From Mycolicibacterium anyangense (GTDB lineage Bacteria > Actinomycetota > Actinomycetes > Mycobacteriales > Mycobacteriaceae), in NCBI RefSeq assembly GCF_010731855.1, contig NZ_AP022620.1:1488001-1552000 (forward strand): a stretch of 64,000 bases of DNA, given 5' to 3'. This document shows, in pieces, positions 1 through 8,160 of the stretch (within the stretch, counting starts at the first letter, position 1; each line of letters begins with the position of its first letter). A program made the translations under genes and the position numbers. The notes beneath the pieces were generated by a model. The model made no database searches and was not told the origin of the DNA. It saw nothing but the letters and a program-made list of their open reading frames with translations.

Positions 1-2
1 GT

Positions 3-320
3 CCGGAGAAGGTGGTGGTGCGCACCAACGCGCTGAAGTCGTTGGACGCCAAGAAGTATCCGCAGATCCGCTTCAGCGCCGACAGCATCGCCAAGACGGC
101 AGCCGGCTACCGGATGACGGGCGAGGTCCAGATCCACGGCACCACCGAGCCGCAGACCGTCGAGCTGGCGGTGGCCGACGACGGCGGGGTCTGGGTGATG
201 ACCGCCGAGGTCGCCGTGCGGCAGTCCACGTTCGGGATCAAGCCGTACTCGCTGCTGATGGGAACGATGAAGGTCGCCGACGACGTCACGCTGCGCTTCA
301 CCGCCCGGCATCCGACCTAG
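3..320 (+). CDS. YceI family protein (5' end cut off by window)
   Basis: This is the C-terminal part of a YceI-type lipocalin-like protein. The reading frame is open at the left edge, so the true start lies outside the window. The visible 106 residues alternate beta strands with family features: an R-T-N-x-L-K-S-L-D segment, then K-Y-P-x-I-R-F near the start, G-E-V-x-I-H-G in the middle and a closing strand L-R-F-T-A. YceI proteins are small beta-barrel carriers of isoprenoid or lipid-like molecules, usually periplasmic; the ligand here is unknown. Whether a signal peptide exists cannot be seen. The next gene is 50 bases downstream on the same strand and may be independent. Confidence 0.8.
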   Translation, partial: PEKVVVRTNALKSLDAKKYPQIRFSADSIAKTAAGYRMTGEVQIHGTTEPQTVELAVADDGGVWVMTAEVAVRQSTFGIKPYSLLMGTMKVADDVTLRFTARHPT

Positions 321-370
321 CACTGGTATGACCACTTGACCAATGATGTGCGGCCCGGCATGCTGAACTC

Positions 371-1021
371 ATGCGCGGGATGACCCTGGCCGATGCGGCA
401 CACGAGTTCCTGCGCCATCGGACCCCCTGGATCCTCGGTGGCGCACTGGCCGCGGCGCTGATCGCCCGGGTCACCGTCGGCGACTGGCAGCCCACTGACA
501 TCCTGGTTCCGGTGGCGACGGCGGCGGTGTTCCCGTTCTTCGAATGGCTGATCCACGTCGTCGTCCTGCACTGGCGTCCGCGCCGGGTCGGCAGGTTCGT
601 GGTGGACCCGATCCTGGCCCGCAAGCACCGCGAGCATCACGTCGCACCCCGCGACATCCCACTGGTGTTCATTCCGCTGCAGTCGCTGATCGGCGCACTG
701 TTCTCGGCCCTGCTGATCGCGCTGCTGGCCTTCCCCCGAACCGCCATGGGGCTGACGTTCCTGGTGACCATCCTGGCCTTCGGCCTGCTCTACGAATGGT
801 GCCACTACCTGATCCACACCGATTACAAGCCCAGAGGCGTTGTCTACCGGGCGATCTGGCGCGATCACCGGCTGCACCACTTCAAGAACGAGCACTATTG
901 GTTCGGCGTCACCACACCGGGAACTGCCGACCGGGTGCTGCGTACCTACCCCGACCCGGCGCAGGTGCCGACCTCACCGACGGCCAAGAACCTGCACGCC
1001 GCGGTCGACGTAGCGCGTTAG
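371..1021 (+). CDS. fatty acid hydroxylase / sterol desaturase superfamily membrane protein
   Basis: A 216-residue integral membrane protein with the histidine clusters of the di-iron fatty acid hydroxylase superfamily: E-W-L-I-H near 58-62 with H67, K-H-R-E-H-H at 85-90, C-H-Y-L-I-H at 144-149 and D-H-R-L-H-H at 165-170 followed by H175. Hydrophobic segments lie near 20-35, 45-60, 98-120 and 125-148. The family uses O2 and a di-iron centre to hydroxylate or desaturate lipids, carotenoids or sterols; the substrate here cannot be told. An internal ATG nine bases in is also possible. Its TAG stop overlaps by 4 bases with the stop of the convergent ldtA gene. Confidence 0.82.
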   Translation: MRGMTLADAAHEFLRHRTPWILGGALAAALIARVTVGDWQPTDILVPVATAAVFPFFEWLIHVVVLHWRPRRVGRFVVDPILARKHREHHVAPRDIPLVFIPLQSLIGALFSALLIALLAFPRTAMGLTFLVTILAFGLLYEWCHYLIHTDYKPRGVVYRAIWRDHRLHHFKNEHYWFGVTTPGTADRVLRTYPDPAQVPTSPTAKNLHAAVDVAR

Positions 1022-1773
1022 GCGTTGATGACGACCGGGTCGCCGATGTTGACCTGGTCGAAGTACCAGGCGGCGTTGTCCGGGCTGAGGTTGATGCAGC
1101 CGTGGCTGACGTTGGCATAGCCCTGGGATCCGACCGACCACGGTGCCGAATGCACGTAGACCCCACCCCAGGTGATGCGCACCGCGTCGGCGACGGTGAG
1201 CTTGTAGCCCTCCGGGTCACTGAGCGGGATGCCGATGGTGCGGGAATCCATGACGACCGAGGCCTGCTTCTCCAGCACGGTGAACGAACCGACCGGCGTC
1301 GGGTGCTTGGGCTTGCCCATCGAAGCAGGCATCTGGCGGACGACCTGACCGTCGATGCTGACGGTGAAGGTATGCGCGGAGATGTTGGCCACCCCGAGCA
1401 CGGTGGCGCCGGTGCCGAAACTGCGCGGGACACCGCCGGCCATCATGGTGATCTGGGAATGAGCCGGCCAGTACTGGTCGGGCACCCACTGCACCACGTT
1501 GTCGTCGAGCCACTCGTAGCGCCCGGACAACTGCGCCGGAGCGGTCACCGTGATCGAGCGTTCGGCGGCCGACCGGTCGGCGACCGGACCGGTGAAGGTC
1601 ACGACGATCGGATGCGCCACTCCGACGACCTGCCCGTTGGTGGGCTGGACCGAAGCGACCGTCACCCCGCCGAACGACGGGGCCACCGAGGCGCTGCCGA
1701 CCGGGGCGGACACGGTCAGGGCCAGCACCGCGATTCCCGCGGCGGCAAGTGCTCGACGTACTGCTCTGACCAT
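1018..1773 (-). CDS. ldtA: L,D-transpeptidase LdtA (YkuD domain)
   Basis: A 251-residue exported enzyme that makes 3-3 (mDap-mDap) cross-links in peptidoglycan. An N-terminal signal peptide covers about residues 1-27. An Ig-like domain follows, then the YkuD catalytic domain with the signature H208-S-A-P-W through S223-H-G-C226-I-N; Cys226 is the expected nucleophile. Overall length and this Cys position match M. tuberculosis LdtMt1 (Rv0116c, 251 aa) as I remember it. The protein ends 20 residues after the nucleophile, as in LdtMt1. It stands alone on the minus strand, converging on the membrane hydroxylase gene with a 4-base stop-codon overlap. Confidence 0.93.
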   Translation of the reverse strand: MVRAVRRALAAAGIAVLALTVSAPVGSASVAPSFGGVTVASVQPTNGQVVGVAHPIVVTFTGPVADRSAAERSITVTAPAQLSGRYEWLDDNVVQWVPDQYWPAHSQITMMAGGVPRSFGTGATVLGVANISAHTFTVSIDGQVVRQMPASMGKPKHPTPVGSFTVLEKQASVVMDSRTIGIPLSDPEGYKLTVADAVRITWGGVYVHSAPWSVGSQGYANVSHGCINLSPDNAAWYFDQVNIGDPVVINA

Positions 1774-1933
1774 TGGCTCCCGTCCTCGTGGAGATCAGCA
1801 AAGTCACAGTCTAATTCCTGGCCGCGCATCGGGCCGGGAACGTGCGCGGTACGTGCCATAACGTCAGAATGCGGACGCCGCACACCTACCACGTAGATCT
1901 ATCAGCGAAACCAAGCCGGTCGTTACCCGGCAG

Positions 1934-3127
1934 CTATCCGTTGCCGTCGCGCAGACCGGACAGCCGTTCCAGGATCCGGGTCCGCAGCGACGGCTTCTCG
2001 GTGGACACCGGCGGGACGGTCGGGTCGGTGGCCGCGGGCGCCGGCGCAGGCGCGGCCGGATCGGCGACGGGCGGCGCAGCGGGCACGTCGGCGGGAGCCT
2101 GGGCGGGCACCGCGGCGGCGGGATCCTCGGTCATGGCCACCTCAGGGGCGGGGTCCGGGGCGACCTCGGGGGCGGGCGCGGGAAGCGGCACCTGCTCCGG
2201 CTCCGGCGCCGGGGCCAGCTGGGGCGGCGGTGCCACGGGCAGGTTCACCGGCTTGACGACGGGCGTCTCGGCGGTGGTGACCACGGGGCGGGCGGTGCTC
2301 ACGGCGTCGCCCGTGGGCAACACGGCCAGGCCGACGGCGGCCGAAGCCGACACCACGAATGTCAGAACCCCGCCGATCAGCATCGCCACCGGCGCGCTCT
2401 GCGCCAGCGGGCGCCGGCGCTGCGGGCGTTCCGGCACGACGAACAGCGGATCGTCGAACAGTCCGACGCTGTTCACCGAGGCCAGCGCGGCACCACGGGC
2501 CAACGCCAGTTCGGCCTCGGCCGGCGCGAACACCGGGATGCCCAGCACCTGCTCGAGTTGCCTGGCGATCTGGTCGAGTTCGTCCCCGGAGCCCAGCAGT
2601 ACCAGGCTGTCGGCCTGCCAGCCGTCGTGCGCCAGGACATCGGCCAGCCAGCCGATGAGGTCCTGCTCGGTCTCCAGTTCGTAGCTCACCACACTGTTGG
2701 TGGTGTCGGTGACGGTGTCGACGACGAGCGCGACGACAGCATCCGGTTCCACCACGCACACCGCGGTGACCTGCGAATCGATCACCTGGCCGATCCCGCG
2801 CGCGAACGCCTCGGTGGCCTCGGGCAGCCGGATCGGCACGACATTGTGGAAACCGGAGTCGGCCAGCCAATCGAGCAACAGCGAGGCTTCGACGGCCGCG
2901 TCGTCGCTCCACGTCACGCCGATGGATTGCAGCTGCTGCCCGCCGGCGATGGCCTGGGTACGCAACAGCGCTTCGGCCACGAATTCCGAGGTGGTCACCG
3001 GGCTGTACCCGCCCCGACGAACCTCGAACGCGTCGTGGTTCTTGGTCGCCCCGTCGCCTCCGTCGCCTTCGACCAGAACCAGCCCCACGGTGGTCGGTGT
3101 CATCGACAGACCCAGGACGGTGTCCAA
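1934..3127 (-). CDS. DUF7159-type mycobacterial membrane protein with Pro/Ala-rich tail
   Basis: A 397-residue protein of a family found in mycobacteria, function unknown. I chose a TTG start at 3127 because an AGAGGAG Shine-Dalgarno sits 6 bases upstream and the product then begins L-D-T-V-L-G-L-S-M-T, a typical opening for these proteins; the open frame continues upstream with no better start. Residues 1-230 look globular and resemble an actin/Hsp70-like N-terminal strand pattern (inference). A single transmembrane segment lies near 246-270. Residues 280-380 are an extended Pro/Ala/Glu-rich, probably extracytoplasmic stretch, and the end is basic. It may be a membrane-anchored regulator; no catalytic motif is visible. 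Confidence 0.7.
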   Translation of the reverse strand: MDTVLGLSMTPTTVGLVLVEGDGGDGATKNHDAFEVRRGGYSPVTTSEFVAEALLRTQAIAGGQQLQSIGVTWSDDAAVEASLLLDWLADSGFHNVVPIRLPEATEAFARGIGQVIDSQVTAVCVVEPDAVVALVVDTVTDTTNSVVSYELETEQDLIGWLADVLAHDGWQADSLVLLGSGDELDQIARQLEQVLGIPVFAPAEAELALARGAALASVNSVGLFDDPLFVVPERPQRRRPLAQSAPVAMLIGGVLTFVVSASAAVGLAVLPTGDAVSTARPVVTTAETPVVKPVNLPVAPPPQLAPAPEPEQVPLPAPAPEVAPDPAPEVAMTEDPAAAVPAQAPADVPAAPPVADPAAPAPAPAATDPTVPPVSTEKPSLRTRILERLSGLRDGNG

Positions 3128-3336
3128 GAAGCGCTCCTCTCCCGACCCACGTCCGGCGCCTGCCGCACCAGGCACCGGGGCGCCGGGCTGCGATACTGAG
3201 TGCGTCGGAAACGCCAACCGCGCCAACGCGGGTATTTCGACCTCCGTGGAGCCTACCCGCAGTGACGTATACCGGCGAATGGCCGCGGGGCGGCAACGAG
3301 CGGGGCTCGATCCGATAACGCTGCACAGCTCAGTCG

Positions 3337-3363
3337 TCGCCGGCGCCGCTGCGGCGCCGGCGA
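3337..3363 (-). terminator. perfect 12-bp hairpin after fdxA
   Basis: TCGCCGGCGCCG, loop CTG, then the exact reverse complement. It lies 11 bases past the fdxA stop codon on the minus strand. There is no U-run on either side, as is common for mycobacterial intrinsic terminators. It could also act on read-through from the plus strand. Confidence 0.6.
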
Positions 3364-3374
3364 ACCGAACCCGA

Positions 3375-3734
3375 TCAGACGCTCGCGGGCGCGTGCTCGT
3401 TTCGCGGCAGTGCCGTCACCATCGGGGTGTCGACGCCAACCGGACCGAAATCGCTTGCGCTGCCAGGGCTTCCGATCGGGGCGTCACGGCCGGGCAGGAC
3501 CTCGTTGAAGAAGGCCGCATTGTCGGCGAGGAACTGCTTCTCCTCATCCGGGAGATCGGATTCGAAGTAGATGGCATCGACCTCGCAGAGGATCTTGCAG
3601 GCGCCGCACTCGACGCACTCCTCGGGGTTGATGTACATGGTCCGGTCGCCCTCGTAGATGCAGTCGACCGGGCATTCCTGCATGCAGGCCTTGTGCTTGA
3701 CGTCAACGCACGCACTGGTGATCACGTAGGTCAT
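3375..3734 (-). CDS. fdxA: seven-iron ferredoxin FdxA
   Basis: A 119-residue 7Fe ferredoxin with one 3Fe-4S and one 4Fe-4S cluster, a soluble electron carrier. C9, C17 and C21-P form the first cluster motif, and C-V-E-C-G-A-C-K-I-L-C carries the second; the usual Pro after the last Cys of that motif is Glu here. The C-terminal extension (A-A-F-F-x-x-V-L-P-G-R, then G-S-P-G and G-V-D-T-P) is characteristic of mycobacterial FdxA (Rv2007c in M. tuberculosis, a DosR-regulon member). The ATG at 3734 is preferred over an upstream in-frame start because a -10-like TAGACT sits exactly 7 bases before it, which suggests a leaderless message. Confidence 0.9.
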   Translation of the reverse strand: MTYVITSACVDVKHKACMQECPVDCIYEGDRTMYINPEECVECGACKILCEVDAIYFESDLPDEEKQFLADNAAFFNEVLPGRDAPIGSPGSASDFGPVGVDTPMVTALPRNEHAPASV

Positions 3735-3741
3735 GACCGCA

Positions 3742-3747
3742 AGTCTA
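3742..3747 (-). promoter_or_regulatory. -10 element for leaderless fdxA
   Basis: Read on the minus strand the hexamer is TAGACT. Seven bases separate it from the fdxA ATG, so transcription should start at the A of ATG. No Shine-Dalgarno precedes the ATG. Confidence 0.5.
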
Positions 3748-3790
3748 TCTGTAACCGTTCGTACCAGACACGGATACAAGGCCCGGCACG

Positions 3791-3810
3791 CCGGGGACCA
3801 AAGACCCCAA
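3791..3810 (-). promoter_or_regulatory. DosR (DevR) dormancy box upstream of fdxA
   Basis: The minus strand reads TTGGGGTCTTTGGTCCCCGG. It matches 16 of 20 positions of the palindromic DosR consensus TTSGGGACTWWAGTCCCSAA (mismatches at positions 7, 12, 19 and 20). It is centred about 66 bases upstream of the predicted fdxA transcription start, in the 114-base gap before the next gene. fdxA belongs to the DosR regulon in M. tuberculosis, which supports the call. Confidence 0.7.
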
Positions 3811-3848
3811 TTTCCCGGGACGAATGATGTTCGGTGCAGGTCAGGGGC

Positions 3849-4418
3849 TTACGGGCGCAACTCGGGGGTGATATCGACCCAGCCCGTGGTGTCCAGCCGG
3901 TGGTCGGTGACGTTGCGGCACTCGCCGTAGATCTGCATCGTGCCGCGGGTCGAGGTGTCGTCGTTGCGGAAGTAGATGATCGTGACGCCCTCGCGGGTCA
4001 GCGCGCGCCCACCGGGGTGGCGGTTCGGCGGCAGCGCCTCCTGCCAGCCCTCGGCCCGCATCGCTGCAGCGATCGCGGCGAAGAACTTCGGCGTACCCAT
4101 CACCCCGGGAACATCGAAGTTCAGGTAGATCGCACCCTGATACGGCGGGTCGTCGGCGTTCTGGCAACTCATCAGCAGATAGGTCCCCGAGGCACCGGAC
4201 AGCCGCCCCGCGGACACGATGTCGCGGGCCGGGCCGAGCACCTGCGCCTTGGACTGCACGTCGGTCATTGGATGGGCGACCGGCTCCACCGCCGCCCCCC
4301 GCGACTCCCGGAAGGTATGCAGCACAAGGTAACTGATACCGAGCACCAGCGACATCCCCAACGCCGCCGCGATCAGCAGGATCGCGGGCCCAGAGCGCAG
4401 GGTGCTCGACGTGGACAT
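3849..4418 (-). CDS. membrane-anchored conserved mycobacterial protein
   Basis: A 189-residue protein I do not recognise beyond being of mycobacterial type. One N-terminal transmembrane helix (about residues 12-34) is followed by an extracytoplasmic domain of about 150 residues. Visible features are L-L-M-S-C-Q-N near 84, a strand rich in aromatic residues, and C-R-N-V-T-D-H near the end; the two cysteines could form a disulfide outside the cell. Its ATG overlaps by 1 base (TGATG) with the stop of the secreted-protein gene upstream, so the two are translationally coupled and probably act together at the cell surface. Confidence 0.65.
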   Translation of the reverse strand: MSTSSTLRSGPAILLIAAALGMSLVLGISYLVLHTFRESRGAAVEPVAHPMTDVQSKAQVLGPARDIVSAGRLSGASGTYLLMSCQNADDPPYQGAIYLNFDVPGVMGTPKFFAAIAAAMRAEGWQEALPPNRHPGGRALTREGVTIIYFRNDDTSTRGTMQIYGECRNVTDHRLDTTGWVDITPELRP

Positions 4419-4921
4419 CAGCTGGGCGGCGTGCAGCTGTACGGGTGCTGACCGGAGAAGTGCACGGCGGGCATGCCGTCGACATAGGTGTAGTCCACAC
4501 CGGAGGTCCAGGTGGTGCCCGGAACCACCCACGGCGGCACACCGGCCGGGTAGGCGACGGTGACGTCCGAATAGAACAGCACGTGCCCGGGGCACCCCGG
4601 CTCCTGGGCTGGCAGCGGGTTCCAGGCGTGCACCACGATCGGGTTGGCCAGGCGCGGCCCCTGGGCGCAGTTCGGCTGGCACTCGACGGCGTCGTCGGTC
4701 CCCGTGCCGCGCGCCCCATCGGCACCCCAGGCCGTCCACGTCATGTTCTCCATGACACTGGTCGCGTCGCAGCCGTACACCACCCGCTGCGGCCGCTCCG
4801 CAACGGGCTGGCTGGGGTCGTAGCAGAACGGCAGGAGGTACTGGGTGCTCTCGGCGGAGGCGGATCCGGCCGAGAACGCCAGCGCCGACACCGCCCCCAC
4901 CACAGCGAACGCGCGCATCAT
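4418..4921 (-). CDS. secreted protein of unknown function
   Basis: A 167-residue exported protein. Residues 1-23 are a signal peptide ending S-A-S-A-E. The mature part has six cysteines (C-Y-D-P near 33, Y-G-C-D near 51, C-Q-P-N-C near 81-85, P-G-C-P-G near 110, and Y-S-C-T close to the end), so disulfides are likely. It contains many Trp, Tyr and Pro residues and no catalytic motif I recognise. It is the first gene of a two-gene operon with the membrane-anchored protein that follows (1-base stop/start overlap). Either of two adjacent ATG codons could be the start. Confidence 0.65.
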   Translation of the reverse strand: MMRAFAVVGAVSALAFSAGSASAESTQYLLPFCYDPSQPVAERPQRVVYGCDATSVMENMTWTAWGADGARGTGTDDAVECQPNCAQGPRLANPIVVHAWNPLPAQEPGCPGHVLFYSDVTVAYPAGVPPWVVPGTTWTSGVDYTYVDGMPAVHFSGQHPYSCTPPS

Positions 4922-5083
4922 CGGCGGATGCTAACACCGGATTGAGGACCAACGGCCCTGCCGCTTGCGCCTTTGGACCCGCGACTACCGCCGGCCCGAC
5001 CGGATACCGTCGAGACGGACATCGCGTGAAGGCGCACCAGGGGGATGCGACGGCGATGCACCCGATTGGTTCACCCGGGGGGA

Positions 5084-5121
5084 GGCCAAGGGCTGGCTGC
5101 GACCACTTCTAGCCCTTGGCC
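5084..5121 (-). terminator. 11-bp inverted repeat spanning the cyclopropane synthase stop codon
   Basis: GGCCAAGGGCT (5084-5094) and AGCCCTTGGCC (5111-5121) are exact reverse complements with a 16-base spacer. On the minus strand the first arm encodes the last residues Ala-Lys-Gly of the enzyme, and the stop codon follows in the loop. A C-rich run follows the second arm. It is probably a terminator for this gene. Confidence 0.5.
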
Positions 5122-5993
5122 AGGGTGAACTGGCAGATGTCGGTGTAGCCGTCACGGAAAAGCTCGGCGCAGCCGGTCAGATACTTCATGTAGCGGTCGA
5201 AGACCTCGCGGGACTGCAGCGCCACCGCTTCTTCCTCGTTGGCAGCCAGCGCGGCGGCCCAGATCTCCAGTGTCCTGGCGTAGTGCAGACGCAGCGGGTG
5301 CACCCGGGCCACCTCGAAGCCGGCCCGGGTGGCGTGCTCCTCGACCAGCCCGACGCTGGGCAGCCGCCCGCCCGGGAAGATCTCGTCCATGATGAACTTG
5401 AAGAACTTCAGGTGCCGCATGGTGATGGGCAGGTTGCGCTGGCCGAACTCGTCGGTGGCGCCCTGAACAATGGTGTGCAGCAACATGATTCCGTCAGACG
5501 GCAGCAGGTTGAAAGCGCGCTCGAAGAAGGCGTTGTACCGGTCGTAGCCGAAGTGCTCGAAAGCGCCGATCGACACGATGCGGTCGACGGGCTCGTCGAA
5601 CTGTTCCCAGCCCTCCAGCAAAACCTGCTTGGATCGCGAACTCCCGGATTCGTCGAACAACTGCTGGACGTGCAGCGCCTGATTCTTGCTCAAGGTCAGA
5701 CCCACCACATTGACGTCGTACTTCTCCACGGCGCGCAGCATGGTGGCGCCCCAACCGCAGCCCACGTCCAACAGGGTCATCCCGGGCTGTAGCCCCAGCT
5801 TGCCCAGCGCGAGATCGATCTTGGCAATCTGGGCCTGCTCCAGCGTCATGTCATCGCGTTCGAAGTACGCGCAGCTGTAGGTCTGGGTCCGGTCCAGGAA
5901 CAACCGATAGAAGTCGTCGGACAGGTCATAGTGGTGCTGCACGTCGTCGAAGTGCGGCTCCATATGGGTGGTGTTTGCGGGCGTTTTCGACAA
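5109..5993 (-). CDS. cyclopropane mycolic acid synthase (CmaA1-like)
   Basis: A 294-residue S-adenosylmethionine-dependent methyltransferase that modifies double bases of mycolic acid precursors at the double bond, making cyclopropanes or related methyl branches. The SAM-binding loop L-L-D-V-G-C-G-W-G lies near residue 75. Also present are Y-S-C-A-Y-F-E near 41, V-G-L-T-L-S-K-N-Q near 98, I-G-A-F-E-H-F-G near 140, F-P-G-G-R-L-P-S near 200 and Y-M-K-Y-L-T-G-C near the end. It reads closest to CmaA1 among the CmaA/MmaA/PcaA set, but paralogue assignment needs a tree. A TTG start at 5993 is chosen: AGGA lies 7 bases upstream and the length fits the family (about 287-301 aa). Confidence 0.88.
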   Translation of the reverse strand: MSKTPANTTHMEPHFDDVQHHYDLSDDFYRLFLDRTQTYSCAYFERDDMTLEQAQIAKIDLALGKLGLQPGMTLLDVGCGWGATMLRAVEKYDVNVVGLTLSKNQALHVQQLFDESGSSRSKQVLLEGWEQFDEPVDRIVSIGAFEHFGYDRYNAFFERAFNLLPSDGIMLLHTIVQGATDEFGQRNLPITMRHLKFFKFIMDEIFPGGRLPSVGLVEEHATRAGFEVARVHPLRLHYARTLEIWAAALAANEEEAVALQSREVFDRYMKYLTGCAELFRDGYTDICQFTLAKG

Positions 5994-6129
5994 TGGTGTG
6001 TCCTGTTCTTGCGTCTCGTACCGACCCACCCCCGCGAGACCGGCCGCACTCCCCTCGTGTCGTACCGGGCCGAGTTTACGGGAGCCCGTAGCCTCGCCCC
6101 AGCCGAGCAAAGTGCTTGTCAGGGGTTTG

Positions 6130-6375
6130 TCAGCTTTCTCGTGGATCGCGGATAGTGTTGTCGCGTCCGTAAATTGGATTACCGTCGTCGTCGAGCCAGT
6201 CGTTGACCGCAGTACCGCTCACGGTGTTGTCCGAGCCCGGCAGCACGACGGTCGGCCGGTCCTCGTAGGCCCTGGCCATCTCTTTGGCCTTGGCTTTGGC
6301 CTCGTCATTCGGTTCGATGTGACCGGCGCCGTCGGGGTGTCCGGCGGCCTGGGTGGAGCCGTCCGAGCTGTTCAC
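6130..6375 (-). CDS. small acidic conserved mycobacterial protein
   Basis: An 81-residue soluble protein with no signal peptide. The C-terminal half contains a block I associate with mycobacterial hypothetical proteins: A-Y-E-D-R-P-T-V-V-L-P-G-S near 40, then G-T-A-V-N-D-W-L-D-D. The N-terminal 30 residues are polar and likely disordered. The GTG start at 6375 is chosen because conservation-like sequence begins about there; the open frame continues upstream through Arg/Pro-rich, non-protein-like sequence. It sits between the cyclopropane synthase (same strand) and divergent pepA. Function unknown. Confidence 0.55.
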   Translation of the reverse strand: MNSSDGSTQAAGHPDGAGHIEPNDEAKAKAKEMARAYEDRPTVVLPGSDNTVSGTAVNDWLDDDGNPIYGRDNTIRDPRES

Positions 6376-6527
6376 ATTCGCATCCGTTCTGCCCTGCTGG
6401 AACGCGCCTCGTCGTGGCGCGGTACTGGATTGCCCGAATGTGTGACCCACGAAACACGATCGGTTCGGCCAGCAACGATCGGGGCGGGTTGCTGCCATCT
6501 GGGTCACTTTTCAGGCAGAGTTGAGTC

Positions 6528-7586
6528 ATGGACGCACAGCATCCACTCCGTCGCGATCACCGCCTGCCGGCGGTACTGGCCGCGCTCGTCCTGGTCGGAG
6601 GCCTGTTGGCGGCCCCGGCCCAGGCGACCCCGATTGGTGCGCCGCCACAGGCTCCGCTGGATCAGTCCGCCGTGATGGGCCAGGTCACCCCGGGCCTGGT
6701 GGACATCAACACCGCGCTGGACTACCAGGGTGCGGTCGGCGCGGGTACCGGCATCGTGCTCGACCCCAGCGGCGAAGTGCTCACCAACAACCATGTCATC
6801 GAGGGCGCCACCGAGATCAAGGCCACCAGCCTGGCCAACGGTCGCACCTACCCCGTCGACGTCATCGGCTACGACCGGACCAACGACATCGCCCTGGTGC
6901 GACTGCGTGGTGCCACCGATCTTCCGGTGGCGGCGTTGGGCACCTCGTCGTCGGTGGCCGTTGGCGACCCGATCGCGGCGATCGGCAATGCCGGCGGCGC
7001 GGGCGGCGCACCCAGCTACGCTCCGGGGACCGTGACCCAGATCGGCGCCTCGGTGCGCGCCTCTGACGAATCAGGCGGCGGCGCAAGGGAACTCAGTGAT
7101 CTGATCCGCGTTGCGGCCGATGTCCGGCCTGGCGATTCGGGTGGCCCACTGGTCAACAGCGCCGGTCAGGTGGTCGGCGTGAACGTGGCTGCCACACTGA
7201 CATACCGGATGGGCGGGGTCCGCGGCGGCGAGGGCTTCGCGATCCCGATCGACCGCGCGCTCGGCGTCGCCAACCAGATTCGCACCGGGGCGCCGGGTAT
7301 CCACGTCGGCGATACCGCGTTCATCGGTGTCGGCATCGCCGACGCCAACGACGGGGGCGGCGCGGTGGTGCGCCAGGTGCTCGCGGACACCCCGGCGCGC
7401 CGCGCCGGCCTGATGAGCGGTGACGTGATCACGGCGGTGGACGGTGTGCCGATCAGCTCGGCTTCCACTCTGTCCGACGTGATGGATGCCCACCACCCGG
7501 GCGACACGGTGACCCTGAGCTGGCTCGACCGCACAGGCGCCCCGCGCAGTGCGCCGATCACGCTGGCCAGCGGCCCGGTGGGCTGA
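6528..7586 (+). CDS. pepA: secreted trypsin-like serine protease with PDZ domain, PepA-type
   Basis: A 352-residue exported S1C (HtrA/DegP-like) protease. The signal peptide is about residues 1-33. The protease domain carries H89 (T-N-N-H-V-I), D120 (Y-D-R-T-N-D) and S204 (P-G-D-S-G-G-P), a complete triad. A PDZ domain fills about 255-345 (G-V-G-I-A-D, then G-L-M-S-G-D-V-I-T-A-V-D-G). Length and layout match M. tuberculosis PepA/Mtb32A (Rv0125, 355 aa); mycobacteria carry several such paralogues, so orthology is likely but not proved. It probably acts in envelope protein quality control. The chorismate mutase gene begins 7 bases downstream, so they are probably co-transcribed. Confidence 0.87.
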   Translation: MDAQHPLRRDHRLPAVLAALVLVGGLLAAPAQATPIGAPPQAPLDQSAVMGQVTPGLVDINTALDYQGAVGAGTGIVLDPSGEVLTNNHVIEGATEIKATSLANGRTYPVDVIGYDRTNDIALVRLRGATDLPVAALGTSSSVAVGDPIAAIGNAGGAGGAPSYAPGTVTQIGASVRASDESGGGARELSDLIRVAADVRPGDSGGPLVNSAGQVVGVNVAATLTYRMGGVRGGEGFAIPIDRALGVANQIRTGAPGIHVGDTAFIGVGIADANDGGGAVVRQVLADTPARRAGLMSGDVITAVDGVPISSASTLSDVMDAHHPGDTVTLSWLDRTGAPRSAPITLASGPVG

Positions 7587-7593
7587 CCGGCGC

Positions 7594-8160
7594 ATGAGAA
7601 TGAGGCTGACGGTCCTGGCGACCGCGATCCTGACGACGACACTGGCGGCGGTCCCCGCAGCAGCCGCGGACCCCGGCGACCCGCTGCACGACCTGATCGA
7701 CGCGGCGGCGCAGCGGCTTGCGACCGCGGATCCCGTTGCAGCCTCGAAATGGCTGAGCGGCGGGCCCATCACCGACCCAGCCCGCGTCGGGCAGGTGCTG
7801 GACCAGGTCGCGGCCGAGGCCGTAAAGGGCGGTGTACCAACCGATTACGCCAAGAGGGTGTTCACCGACCAGATCAACGCGACCGAAGGCATCCAGTACA
7901 GCCGCTTCGCCGGGTGGAAGTTCGACCCCGCCACCGCGCCATCGGTGGCCCCGGACCTGTCGGCGTCACGCGCGGTGATCGACGGGCTCAACCACCGAAT
8001 GGTGGACCAGATCGGCGCACAGTGGCCGGTGTTGCAGTCACCGCAGTGCGCGGCCGACCTGGCCGCCGCCAAAGCCGCCGTCGCCGCCGAACGCGGCCTC
8101 GACGACCTCTACCGAGCGGCCCTCGACGTGGCCACCCGGTCCTATTGCCCGGCAGGCTAG
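7594..8160 (+). CDS. secreted chorismate mutase (AroQ gamma class)
   Basis: A 188-residue exported chorismate mutase converting chorismate to prephenate. The signal peptide is about 1-24 (ending A-A-A-A-D). The all-helical fold shows the A-A-Q-R-L, S-K-W, and K-R-V-F-T-D-Q-I-N-A-T-E sequences of the family, and two C-terminal cysteines (S-P-Q-C and S-Y-C-P) match the disulfide of M. tuberculosis Rv1885c. Secreted chorismate mutases have no obvious pathway partner outside the cell; their role is unsettled. The start at 7594 gives a clean signal peptide. Its stop overlaps the convergent DUF4331 gene by the 4 bases CTAG. Confidence 0.9.
   Translation: MRMRLTVLATAILTTTLAAVPAAAADPGDPLHDLIDAAAQRLATADPVAASKWLSGGPITDPARVGQVLDQVAAEAVKGGVPTDYAKRVFTDQINATEGIQYSRFAGWKFDPATAPSVAPDLSASRAVIDGLNHRMVDQIGAQWPVLQSPQCAADLAAAKAAVAAERGLDDLYRAALDVATRSYCPAG

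Noticed and set aside
544..1896. Long plus-strand frame of 450 codons over the hydroxylase and ldtA genes
   Set aside because: Runs antisense through ldtA and out of frame through the hydroxylase; it is rich in Arg, Pro and Gly and lacks any motif. High GC makes such shadow frames common.
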